Assembly: GCA_025617375.2 (NCBI GenBank)
Contig: JAMYGW020000011.1
Span: 124,001-188,000 of the forward strand
Direction of reading: 5' to 3'
Length of the DNA stretch: 64,000 nt
Source of the DNA: Acarospora socialis
Lineage: Eukaryota; Ascomycota; Lecanoromycetes; Acarosporales; Acarosporaceae
The first letter of the stretch is position 1; each line of letters starts with the position of its first letter. Made by a program: the position numbers and the translations under genes. The notes under the pieces are model-generated. The model did not search any database. It saw nothing but the letters and a program-made list of their open reading frames with translations, and had not been told where the DNA came from. Shown here piece by piece: positions 22,914-35,600 of the stretch.

Positions 22914-25900
22914 ACTAATGTTGACTTCTTTTCTCAAAATGTTGAAGTGTTCTTGTGCAGTTCTTGAGATTTTCTCTTGGCTCTCAAGTGTTTTCTGAGG
23001 TGTCATAGTCTTTTCATTTGATGAGATAGTGAACTTCCCCACTAATCATTCTCTTCTCTAGAATGTTCTCAACTTCATATTCTTTGTTGAGTTCAACAGG
23101 CATTTCAGTGATTTGAAGTGGTATGAACTGATCACAATGCTGTAGCATTGATGCATGAAATACCAGATGTATCTTCATTCTCTTGAGTAAGTCTAGCTCA
23201 TAGCTTAACCCCTTGATGTTTCATATGATTCTAAATGATTCAATGCTCTTGTTCTTCAGCTTCTTGCTTCTCTTCTTAGTTCATATGTTATCTGTTCTTA
23301 GGTATATCTTTTCTTCTTCTTTGAATAGTTTTGTCTTTGTTGTTCATTTCATCTGCTGTCTGATCCATTTTGTTAGGTCTTGATGCAGTTTTTTCATTTG
23401 AGCAATATCCAAAATCACTTTTTGGCTTCATGATCCATGTTCTTTGGAATTCTGCCATATCTCTGAGTTGTAGTCATAGTTCACATAGAAAGGTGTCTCT
23501 TTTGTGATCTTGTTCTTCACATTGTTGTACACAAATTGTGCTGTTGACAACAATTGTACTCAGTCATCTTGATTCTTGTCAACATAGTGTCTCAAGTACA
23601 TTTCTACCATTTGATTCATTCATTTGCTCTGTCCATCTGTCTGTGAGTGGTATGCTGTTGACATCTTGTGTTTTATTCTGAGTTCTGCTGTGAGCATTTC
23701 TCAAAACTTGCTCATAAACAGCTTGTCTCTGTTGATGATAAACTTCTTTGATAGTTCATGATTGCTAATCAATTCTCTTAGTATTGTGTATGTCAATATT
23801 GGTGCTGTCACAGTTTTCTTGAATGAAATGAACATCATGTACTTGATCAATCTATTCACTATGATCAATATACTATTGAATCTTACTTTTCATGCCAGAT
23901 CCTTTGATGATGATAGCTTCATAATGAAGTTCATGATAACTGACTTTCATGATGCATCTGGTGCATTCAGTTGTGTTACTCTGTCATATTGTCTATCTTG
24001 ATTGATTCTGTTCTTTCAGCATGAATTGCACACAGCAATCATCTTGACAATTCAATTTCAAAGATTGCTAATGTTGCATCTTCTTCACACTAAATCCTCA
24101 GTGCATTTAACTTCTAGGTGTCCTCTGACCCTGCTGTAGTGACATATCTTGATGAGTTCTTTGTTTGTCAAGAAAGCTTGCTTCACCTTGTACATTGCTG
24201 CTAAGCTCTTTGTGAGAATTCTGTTGTTGTCTTCACTCAGAATTCTGATGTGTACTCTTTGTATATCTTCATGATCAGATCATCTACTCAAGACATCTGC
24301 TTCATCATTTTCATTACTCTTTTTGTAATGAATTTGAAATTCATAGTCTGTCAACTGCTTCACTCAACAAACTTGTTGTTGATTGAGTTGCTTTGTTGTT
24401 GTGAAGTTCCTCAGGTTCTTGTGATCTGTGTAGATCTGAATTGACTTGCTCATTTCTGCAAGATAAGATCTTCAATCTTGTAGTGCTTTCACTATCACAA
24501 GAAGTTTCTTGTCATGAACTTCATATCTTTTCTTGAGTTCTGATAGTTTTCTAGATCAATATGTTATGAGTCTCTGTTGCTCTTCTTCAATCTGATATAA
24601 GCATGTGTCTACTGTGAAATCTGAAGCATCAGTTTTCAGTATCTTCTTGCATGCTGAATTGAGTATTCTCAGGTGTGCTGTTTCACTAAAACTTTTCTTT
24701 AATATGTGAAACACATTCTTCTGTTTCTTATTTCAATGTCATTTTTTGCTCTTATGTGTTAGATGCATTAGTGATTTCACAATTCTTGCATAATCTGGTA
24801 CAAACTTCCAATAGTAGTTTGTCAATCTCAGAAAGGCTTGCACTTTCTTGATTCATTTCAGTGTTGATCAGTTTCTGACTGCTTCTGTCTTCTTAGAATT
24901 CTTCTTGATTTGTTCAGGTTGAATTACATAGTCTAGAAACTCAACTTTCTTGGTCTTGAACCTGCTTTTTGACTTTTTCATGTACAAGACTCTCTCCTTG
25001 AGCTTTGTCAATATCTTTTACATATGTTTGCAGTGCTCTTCAAGGTCTTCTGAGTATATCAGGATATCATCAAGGTATGTGATCACAAAATCATCAAGGT
25101 ATTCTCTCAACATGTCATTGATCAATCTCTGAAAGATGGCTGAAACATTCTTCAACTCAAATGACATGACAGTGTATTCATAATGTTCATATCTTGTTCA
25201 GAATGCTGTCTTCCATTCTTCATCTTCTTTCATTCTAACTTGGTAATAGATGTCTTTAAGGTCTAAGCTTGTGAACCACTTAGTCTTTTTCAATTGGTCT
25301 TGCAACTCTTCTATCAACAGTAGAGAATAACTATCTCAATGAGTTATCTCATTGAGTTGTCTGTAATCAACACATAGTTGTTTCTTGTCATTCTTCTTTG
25401 ATATGAACAGGATCAGATATTCTGCTGGTGACTTTGATGATTTTATGAATTCTCTCTTCAGATTCTTGTCAAGGTAAGTTTTAACTTTCTTGAGCTGATT
25501 CTTGCTCATTGGGTATAATGGCATTCACTTTGGTTGCTTTTTGTCCAATAGTGGTATTTCATGATCCCATGACTTATGCTTTGGTAAGCTCATCTTTGGT
25601 TGCTTGAGGATCTCATATGTGTTCTTGATTGTGCATATCTCTTTTGTAACTCAATTGATTCTTGGATTTCTTCTGCATAATCAAGGCATCCCTAGTACTG
25701 TGTTGTATTTGATTGATTTCATAATGTCAAACATTATCTCTTGTGGGTTTTCAAGAATTGAGACTTTCACATAGATTTTCTCATCAATTCTTTCTATGAC
25801 TTCATTCATCATTTGTATGTTGAATGAACAGTGCACTTGCCTTGTTCTCAATTCTAACATATTGATCAATCATCAACTCATGATATTACTGTTCACTTCA

Positions 25901-27814
25901 GAGTTCAATAATGCATTGATCTGGTGTTCATTGATCACAATCTTGATTCATATTCTATGATCATTGTTTTGTCTTTGAGACACCACTAACTCCTTTTTCT
26001 CTAGTCTTGTCAAGAGAGCTCTTCATTTTTTGACTCACTTGATCATTCAGCTCATCTTCAAAGTTCTTGAAACCATCTGGGTTTTCTTTCAACCATAAGA
26101 TTTGCATACTTCAGACTATATTGCTCAATGTGTCTTTCTGAATGTAGTTGAGATTCATATTGATTGTACTTCATCTGCAACTGACTCTCTAAGACTCTTA
26201 TTCTTTGCAGAAATTTGAGTGATATATATTCTCTGCTGAAGATTCATCTGTCTTCATTTTGTGTGATATATTCTTCAGGTAAGTGTATCTCAACCTTGTG
26301 GCTTTTTGTTCTTCAAACAAGAAATCTTGACAGTACTGTGTTGTCACTGCTGAAACATTCATCTTTAACAGCTATCATCAGCTTCTCTAGCTGACCACAT
26401 GTCTTTTGTTCTTTCACACTCTTACATCACACTTTCTGTTTCTGAGCTTGCATCTCTTGCTCAAGCTCTTGCTTCTCAAATTGAAGCTTTTCTTCTTTCA
26501 ATACTTGATGTTGGTTCTTGAGGTGCTGATATGTCATTTTCAGCTTCATATCAACTTTTCATTTGTCAATTTCTTTCTGGTTTGCATTCAGATTCAGTGC
26601 TTGTCAGATGCTATTGCTGTAGTCTTCTTCTATCTGGGTTTCTCAAGTATTGATCTCTTCAATCTTGGCATCAAGAACATCTTTCTTGATAAGAATAGCT
26701 AATTCTCTCTCATAGATTGATCAACTCATCATGTTATATCATTTTCTCACATCTTTGTGCAGTTTCTGAGGGTACCATCTGGCTCCATCTTTTGCACTCA
26801 TATGTGCTCAGCACATATTGTCATAACAGGCTGTTCAACTCAGAATGTTGTGCACTACACTTGATTTCTTTATCTTTGCTTTGACTGTTACTGCTGCAAT
26901 GTTCTTTCTCTTCATTCAAGATCTGTTGCATTCTTGAGCAAGGTGTTCAGGTTTTTCACAGTTATAACATGTTTGCATCTTGTTTTGCAGTGTTGTCTGA
27001 GACTTAGTGAATCACTCTATCTGGTGTTCAGACTCTGCTCATTTAGTCTTTTATGACTTCTGATGGCACTTCTCAATTGTGTTGAGGTTCATAGAGTTTG
27101 AGTATGATTGTCTTTGATTACTCTCTGAGAGCCTACCCATTCATTCTTGATGTCAGTAGTTCTTTCTCTTCATCTGACATTTTCATTGATGATCATCTAT
27201 CATAATTGTTTGGTTAATTAGTCTCTGCAAGTCATCAGATCTCTTGTCTTGTGTGATCTTGTCTTTGATAGACTCTTTCAATCTTCAATAGTATGTTGAT
27301 GTTAACTGATTCATGTTTCATTGCATGAGTGTCACAAGTCATTGAAACTCTGCTGCATACTTGACTGCAAATTCTTCTTGTTGTAGCATGTGAATCTTCT
27401 GTTCTGCTGCATGTTTCTCATTCACTATCTTGAAGATTACTCTAAGCTTCTTCTTGAACTGTTCTCAGTGACTGATATATGAGATGTTTGCTTCTTTCTT
27501 TCTCAGACTCATGGCCAGAAACTTTCTAAGCTTGAGCTTGACCCAGTCAAATGCTGTGTTCTTCAGGTAGGATATTGTGAACAAGATTCTGTTGATATTG
27601 CTTGAAAACTTCTTCACATTGAATTCAACATACAGATCTAGTTGGGCAAGAAATTGTCTCAGATTTCAACAATCACCCATAAAGTTCTCTGGTGTCTTGA
27701 CTTTGAGTACTTTTGAGTCAACATTGACTGTCTTTGTTGATTCAGTGCTCTGTGACACACCATCTGAGATTGATTCTTTGAATGACATTCTTTATATTGT
27801 GAGGGTGTTCAAAG

Positions 27815-28130
27815 TGTTATGTCCCAACTGAGATTTCTTGGTTATAGAGCTAGGGTTTATGCTTCTTAATATAAAGGTCCAAAGATTCTAGGTAAACAGT
27901 AGCTTTGTATTGCATAACTAGATGAGTTGAACACAATCAATTCCATAAGAGAATCAACCCTACTATATAGAAACAGACACACTGACACACTCAGTGTTTC
28001 AGTGTTCTGATGTGCTCTCAACACATGTTCATGAGAGAACACCTGATGTTTCATCATTTCATGCTCAGAACTATGCCTGCTTCAGGTGTATCTCTTATCA
28101 TGTTACTTCTCTTGAGATATGATTGTAATA
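27815..28130 (-). repeat. LTR of chromovirus B (5' LTR by orientation)
   Basis: 316 bp, matching 22061-22376. The minus-strand sequence just inside reads CTTTGAACACCCTC rather than starting with the usual TGG of a tRNA primer-binding site. The same CTTTGAA start occurs in elements A and C. Confidence 0.9.
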
Positions 28131-30416
28131 TAAGTTCATTTCTGATTGTTTAAAAATCTCATATATGTTCTCAACTGCACATATTTCTTTTATAACTCAA
28201 TTGATTCTTAAGTTTCTTCTGCATAATCAGAACATTTTTAGTACTGCATTGTATTTAATTGATTTTATAACATTAAACATTATCTCTTGTGAGTTTTCAA
28301 GAATTGAGACTTTCACACAGATCTTCTCATCAATTCTTTCAATAATTTCATTTATCATTTGTATATTGAATGAACAGTGCACTCATCATGTCTCTAATTT
28401 CAACATGTTGATTATTTTCTGATTCATGATATTTCTGTCTGTTCTGAAATTCATTAATGTGTTAATTTGATGTTCATTGATCATAATCTTGATTCATATT
28501 TAATGATCATTGTTTTGTCTTTGAAATGTTGCTAGCTTCTTGTTCTCTAGTCTTGTTGAGAAAGCTTTTTATTTTTTGACTCACTTAATCATTCAGCTCA
28601 TCTTCAAAGTTTCTAAAATCATTTAGATTCTTTTCTGATCATAAAATTCACATACTTTAGACTGTATCACTCAATGTGTCTTTCTGAGTGTAGTCAGAAT
28701 TCATACTGATTGTACTTCATCTGCAACTGACTTTCAAAGACTCTTACTCTTTGCAGAAATTCAAGTGATATATATTCTTCACTGAAGATTCATCTTTCTC
28801 TATTCTGCATGATATATTTTTTAGATAAGCATATCTTGATCTTGTGACTCTTTGTCTTTCACACAAGAAATTCTGATATCAGTTCTTTCATGAATATTTG
28901 TACATCTCTTATTAAATCATCAAATTCTTTACATATCTCTGCTTTCTGATCTTGAGTTTTCTGTTTTTTTCTCAGCATCTTTTTGCTGACTGATGTTACT
29001 CTTTTTTGAGCACTCAGATCTCTTTTAATCTTCATTTAATACTTTTTTGAAAGTTCTGTCTCAGCATTGTCTGAACTTTCTTCTGCAAGTGAATTACTAT
29101 TGAAAAATATTTAAGATTCATCAATCTGAGATTCATGATCATCAGTCTCTTCAATGTCATCTTTAAGAACATTGTTTTCTTTCTTAACATCAAGAATTTT
29201 TTTCTTGATAAGAATAGTTAGTTTCTTTTTGTGATTGAATCAACTCTTCACATCATATCTGTTCTTTACATCTTTGTATGATTTCTAAAAGTATCATTTA
29301 ACTTTATCTTTTGTGCTCATGTGTACTCTGCACATGTCATTGTAACAGACTGTTCAGTTGAGAACATCATGCACTATGTGTGTATTCTTCTTAACTGTCA
29401 CTGCAACATTTTTTCTCTTCATTTGAGATCTGTTGCATTCTCAGACAAGATATTCAGATTTTTTACAGTTGTAATACATTTACATCTCATTTTGCAATGT
29501 TATCTGAGACTTAGTGAATCACTCTGACTAACATTCATACTCTATTCATTTAGTCTTTCATGACTTCTGACAGCACTTCTCAATCATATTAAGATTCATA
29601 GAGTTTGTTCTTCTATATCTTATCAATAAAACATATCACTTTGTTCACAATCAGAAGCTTTCTTCTTGATCTTTTATCATAGATGACATTCAATATTCTT
29701 TTTGTTTCATCTGTCATTCTCATTGACAACTGTCAATATTGATACTCAGATTGATCATTTTCTGAAGATTGTCTGATTATTTTACTCAGACTATCTTGTC
29801 TTTGATGAACTTTCTTAACTCACAATAGTACTGATAGATAAGTGCTTCATTATCTCATCTGATAAGTGCTGCTAATTGTTGAAACTCTGTAATATATACT
29901 GTTACTGATTCACTCTGTTGCAAGATATAAACTCATTTTTCTGCTGCTCTCTCTTTGTCAATTACTCTGAAGACTTTCTTAAGTTTTTTCTTGAACTGAC
30001 TGAAGTCATTAAACATAGACTTTGTGTCTGCATTGCATTCTTTGTATCTTTTTTCTAGAAACTCATGTAGTCTAGAATTAACTCAATCAAAGACTGCATT
30101 CACTAAATAGATTGTTGCAAACAGCATTTTCTCTTGATCAATTTGAAACTTCAGTTGATTGAATTCAATATACAAATCAAGTTTAGTCACAAAGACTCAC
30201 AGCTTCTCTCATTCTTCATCAAAGATATCAAATATCTGAATCTTTGATGCATTCACAGATAGTTGTATTATCTGAACTGATATTACTGATTGTGTTGTCA
30301 TTCTATCTGAAGTAAATAATAGAGATAAATTCATCTGAACTTGCTTTAAGAACAAGATTGAGATGTTTTTCTGTGTGTCAAACATCATACTCATTATATC
30401 ATAAGAATGTTCAAAG

Positions 30417-30777
30417 TGTAACATTCTAATCTGAGCTTTCTCAGATATGTAGAGCTAAGAATTTGTGCTTATTGATATAACAACTGATCTGAAATGATTC
30501 TGATCTTTAACTCTTAGATAGTTATTTAAGTTGAACATGATCATTTTCATAAGAAAAACAATTCTACTATATAGAATATACTTAATGTCTCTGTGTTGAG
30601 CACTCTTGATGTCTTGATGTCTCAACATTGAGAAATTGAGTTCTCAGCTTATCTGCTCATCATCAAGTCATTGTGCTGTTATATGACTGTTATTTAGCAG
30701 TTTCTCTTGTCTGCACTTCAGATGAACTCTTGATCACAGACTTGTGAGTTTCTTTCTCTCTAGATATGGTCATAATA
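30417..30777 (-). repeat. LTR of chromovirus A (5' LTR by orientation)
   Basis: 361 bp, pairing with 18524-18884. It is followed by TTTAG, the transition-altered partner of the left duplication TCTAG. Confidence 0.9.
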
Positions 30778-30782
30778 TTTAG

Positions 30783-31746
30783 TTGCTTTTATTGTTTTAA
30801 TTAGCTTTAGTATTAAAGTCTGAATTATATGAGTAGATTAAGTTAACTGCAGTTAATTTGTTTAATTAATCAGTCTGCACAGTCAATGATGACAATAGTG
30901 TATGTTTTTAGCACAAATATTCTATATATCTCTCAATACAAGTACACAAATCATTTCTTGTAATCATCAATTCTCATACAATGCATCAACAAATTATCAT
31001 CTGAAGAAACATTAAATTCTACAGCAGTAAAGTTTTTTAAAATTGTTAATTAATCTTTGAATGATGTATCTTTCTGATATAGAGATTAATAGAGAATTTT
31101 AAAAATAAAATTGTATAATTTATTTAAGATGAGTTGAATGATTAAATAATGTTCAATTTGATTTTTTAAGAAAACTTCTTTTTCTGTTCTTTCTTCTTGA
31201 TCTTTATCTTTGTATCTTCATCAATTTTTTTCATCTTAATTTCTTTCAAATTATACAATTCATTCTTCACAAGAACAATCAATCACAACTTATATATATG
31301 ATTTGTTTTGATGCAATAATCTTTCAATAAAGTTAAAACATTCAAAATCTTCATGACTGCTTTGTTCTCAATATGTTCTGAATCTGTCTTGATATTTTAT
31401 GCAACTGTAAAACAGAAGAAATCATGAAAATGTTGTATGACTGAAGAATGTTTGATTTCTGAAAGAATGTTGCTTTGTATAAAAGATAACAAATCATCAA
31501 TGAAATGATTGTTCAACAAAAATGTACAGTGTTGTTCTGTACAATATTAAAAGATTTAAGTTAAAAAAAGTTTGTATAAATTGCAATAATGTCAGAATTC
31601 AAATCATTATATAGTTCAAACTTTCTCAACTTCTTTTCATCATCAGAAGTTTATGAGAACTTTTGTTATGTAAAAGTAATGATTGTACAATGTTTGAAAA
31701 CTTAACTGTTAATAATTATTGATGAAGAAATTGTACAACTGTTCAA
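30783..31746. other. Element D interior, middle part
   Basis: About 0.96 kb of AT-rich, CpG-free sequence between chromoviruses A and C. No LTR, Gypsy similarity or recognisable transposase frame is present. Confidence 0.6.
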
Positions 31747-31751
31747 AACTG

Positions 31752-32112
31752 TGTAACATTCTAATCTAAGCTTTCTTGAGTATGTAGAGCTAAGAATTTG
31801 TGCTTATTGATATAATAACTGGTCTGAAATGATTCTGGTCTTTAACTCTTAAATAATTACTTAAGTTGAACATAATTAATTTCATAAAGAAATCAATTCT
31901 ACTATATAGAGTGAGCTTGACATCTCTGCATTGAGTACTCTTGATGTTTTGATGTCTTAATGTCAAGAAGTTAAGTTTTCAGCTTGTCTGCTCATCATTG
32001 AGCTGTTATGTTGTTATGTAACTGTCACTTCACAGTTTTCTCTGTACACACTTCAGACAAATTCTCAGTCATAGACTCATGAGTTTCTTTCTTTTCAAAT
32101 ATAATTGTAACA
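31752..32112 (-). repeat. LTR of chromovirus C (3' LTR by orientation)
   Basis: 361 bp, TGTAACA at both ends, pairing with 37585-37945. Just inside is the complement of a polypurine tract (TCATTTTTCTTTTTCAG). Confidence 0.9.
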
Positions 32113-32187
32113 TCATTTTTCTTTTTCAGATGCTAGTTCTCTAGAGTTTATTTAAGTAAAAGTATATAATAACTTTCATCATCAGCA

Positions 32188-32613
32188 ATGATGCTTTCTA
32201 AAAATTTCAATTGTCTAAGAATTGCAAAGAAAATTCAACTCAGTGATAGTCTCATCACATTTTCTTGTGAATTCTGTACTGCTTGTGATCTTGATTGCTT
32301 TGTTATGACTGATGAAAGATCAAAATATAATAAGTATATTTGTCACAATCATCTGTGTGTTGCAGTTTTGTGAGAGTCTCTCAACAGAACTTGTCTTTTT
32401 CTTTAAAAGAAAATAAGTGATGTGAATGCAATTCTTGATGCTTTTACTGTCAAAATAATATGTTTTTAAAAGACTTTGAATCAAACAAATCATCATACTG
32501 CACAAAAGATCAACTGTCTTGCTGCTGAACTTGATAGTGATAATGATGAAATTGAGAATGAAGATTCTCAAACAATGTTACAACTTATTGACTCAATATT
32601 GTCATTCTTCTGA
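32188..32613 (+). pseudogene. Opposite-strand cysteine-rich frame in chromovirus C
   Basis: The counterpart of the frame at 18959 in element A, with the cluster SCEFCTACDLDCFVMTDERS nearly unchanged at protein level. It is convergent with the chromodomain and interrupted; treated as a fossil. Confidence 0.6.
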
Positions 32614-35600
32614 GCTAATATTGACTTTCTTTCTCAAAATATTGAAGTGTTCTTGTGCAGTTCTTGAGATTCTCTTTGAGTTCTCAGATATTTTCTGAGA
32701 TGTTATAATCTTTTTATTTAATGAGATAATGAACTTTTTCACTAATCATTCTCTTCTTTAAAATGTTCTTGACTTCATATTTTTCTTTGAGTTTGACAGA
32801 TGTTTTGATGATTTGAAGTGATATGAACTGATTGCAATGCTGTAGCATGAATGTGTAAAATACTGAGTGTATTCTCATTTTCTTAAATAAGTCTAGCTCA
32901 TAGCTTAACTCTTTAATGTTTCATATGATCTTGAATAATTCAATACTCTTGTTCTTCAGCTTCTTGCTTTTTTCTTTAGTCTGTATGTTGTTTATTTTTA
33001 AATATACTTTTTCTTCTTCTTCAAATGATCTTGTTTTTATCATTTGTTCTGTCTGCTGTTTAATTCATTTTGTCAGATCTTGATGTAGTTTCTTTATCTA
33101 AGTGATATTCAAAATTACTTTTTGACTTTGTGATCTGTGTTCTTTGAGATCTTGTTATATCTCTGAGTTGTAGTTATAGTTCACATAGAAAGATGTTTTT
33201 CTTGTGATTTTGTTTCTTGCATTGTTGTATGCAAACTGTGTTGTTGATAACAGTCATACTCAGTTATCTTGACTTTTGTTGACATAGTGTCTCAAGTACA
33301 TTTTTACTGTTTAATTCATTCATTTGCTTTGTCTGTTTGTCTGTAAATGATATGTCATTAACATTTTATGTTTTATTTTGAGTTCTGCTGTGAGCATTTT
33401 TTAAAACTTGCTTATAAACAGCTTGTCTCTGTCAGTGATAAACTCTTTTAATATTCTGTAATTGCTAATCAATTCTTGTAGTATAATGTACATCAATACT
33501 GATGCTGTCACAGTTTCTTTGAATGAAATGAACATTATGTACTTGATCAATCTGTTCACTATAATCAATATGTTATTGAATTTCACTTTTTATGCTGAGT
33601 TCTTTGACAGTGATAGCTTCATAATGAAGTTCATGATAACTGACTTTCATGATGCATTTAGTGTGTCTAGTTGCATTACTCTGTCATATCATCTATTTTA
33701 ACTAATTTTATTTCTTTAACATGAGTTGCATACAGCAATCATTTTGATGATTTGATTTCTAAAATTGCTAATGTTGCATTTTCTTTGCACTAGATTCTCA
33801 GTGCACTTGATTTCTAGATATTCACTGACTCTGCTGTAGTGACACATTTTAATGAGTTTTTTGTTTGTTAAAAAAACTTACTTCATCTTGTACATTGCTG
33901 CTAAACTCTTCATGAGAACTTCTTCATTGTTTTTGCTCAGAATTCTGATGTGTATCATCTGTATATTTTTATGATCAGATTATCTATTTAAGACATCTAC
34001 TTCATCATTTTCATTATTTTTTTTGTAATAAATTTAAAATTCATGATCTGTCAACTACTCTGCTCAATGAATCTGTTGTTGATTAAGTTATTTTGTTATT
34101 GTGAAGTTTCTCAGATTCTTGTGATCTGTATAGATCTGAATTGACTTATTTATTTTTGCAAGATAAGATCTTCAGTCTTGTAGTGCTTTCACTATTGTAA
34201 GAAGTTTCTTGTCATGAATCTCATATCTTTTCTTGAGTTCTGATAATTTTCTAAATTGATACACTATGAGTTTTTGTTGCTCATTCTCAATCTAGTATAA
34301 ACATGCTTTTACTGTGAAATCTGAAGCATCAGTTTTCAGTGTTTTTTTACATACTGAGTTGAGTATTCTCAGATGTGCTGTTTCACTAAAACTTCTCTTT
34401 AATATGTGAAATGCATTCTTCTGTTCTTGATTTCAGTGTTATTTTTCACTTTTGTGTATTAAATGTGTTAGTGATTTCATAATTCTTGTATAGTTTGATA
34501 CAAACTTTCAATAATAGTTTGTCAACTCTAAAAAGACTTGTACTTTCTTGATTCATTTTGATGTTGATCAGTTTCTAACTGCTTTTGTCTTTTCTGAATT
34601 CTTCTCAATCTGTTTAGATTGAATTACATAGTTTAAAAACTTAACTTTCTTGATCTTAAATCTGCTTTTTGACTTTTTCATATACAGAGCTTTCTCATTG
34701 AGTCTTGCTAATATCTTGCACATATGTCTGCAGTACTTCTCAAGATCTTTTGAGTATATTAGAATATTATTAAGATATGTGATCACAAAATCATTGAGAT
34801 ATTCTCTCAATATATTGTTGATTAATCTCTGAAAGGTGACTGATGCATTTTTTAATTTAAATGACATAATAATGTATTTATAGTGTTCATATCTCATTCA
34901 GAATGCTGTTTTTCATTTTTTATCTTCTTTCATTCTAACTTGATAATAGATGTTCTTAAGATTTAAGCTCATGAATCACTTAGTCTTGTTTAGTTAATCT
35001 TGCAACTCTTCTATCAAAGATAGAAAATAACTATCTTGATAAATTATCTTGTTGAGTTATCTGTAATTAACACATAATCATTTCTTGTCATTCTTCTTTA
35101 ATATAAACAGAATTGAGTATTCTGCTGATGACTTTGATGATTTTATGAATTCTTTCTTTAGATTTTCATCAAGATAAGTTCTAACTTTCTTGAGTTAATT
35201 CTCACTCATTGAGTACAATGACATTCACTTAGATTGTTTTTCATTCAATAGCAGTATTTTGTGATCTCATAACTTATACTCTGATAAGCTCATTTCTGAT
35301 TGTTCAGAAATCTTATATGTGTTTTTAATTGAATATATTTCTTTCATAACTCAGTTAATTTTCAGATTTCTTTCACACAATCAGAGCATCTCTAGTACTG
35401 CATTGTATTTAATTGATTTCATAACATCAAATATTATCTCTTGTGAGTTTTCAAGAATTGAGACTTTCACACAGATTTTCTCATCAATTCTTTTGATGAC
35501 TTCATTTGTCATTTGTATGTTAAATGAACAGTGCACTCACTGTGTCTCTAATTTTAACATATTGACTGTTTTTTAATTCATGATGTTACTATCTGCTCTG

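Larger units (their letters stand above)
22061..28130 (-). mobile_element. Chromovirus B (Ty3/Gypsy), youngest insertion, broken
   Basis: The 316-bp LTRs (22061-22376, 27815-28130) begin TGTTATGT. The 5-bp duplication TAAGT is identical at 22056-22060 and 28131-28135. The element reads on the minus strand: gag with a CX2CX4HX4C zinc knuckle (CYNCEKPEHLAQEC, near 26.97-26.93 kb), protease (about 25.9-25.6 kb), reverse transcriptase (about 25.55-24.8 kb), RNase H, integrase (about 24.1-23.2 kb) and a C-terminal chromodomain (about 23.09-22.93 kb, EYEVENILEKR). The order PR-RT-RH-IN with a chromodomain places it among chromoviruses. It retains more GG/CC and higher GC than A or C, so it is the least mutated and the youngest by nesting. 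It is nevertheless broken many times. Confidence 0.92.
18524..30777 (-). mobile_element. Chromovirus A (Ty3/Gypsy LTR retrotransposon), broken fossil with element B inside
   Basis: The 361-bp LTRs (18524-18884 and 30417-30777) begin TGTAACATTCTAA. The 5-bp duplications TCTAG (18519-18523) and TTTAG (30778-30782) differ by one transition. A polypurine tract lies next to the left LTR when read on the minus strand, so the element reads right to left. Without the 6.07-kb element B and its duplication it is about 6.18 kb. Parts in minus-strand order: gag (about 30.3-28.9 kb), protease (about 28.45-28.15 kb), reverse transcriptase (about 22.05-21.3 kb), RNase H, integrase (about 20.6-19.7 kb) and chromodomain (about 19.55-19.4 kb). 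It is heavily mutated by transitions, with many breaks throughout. LTR divergence is dominated by hypermutation, so it cannot date the insertion. Confidence 0.9.
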
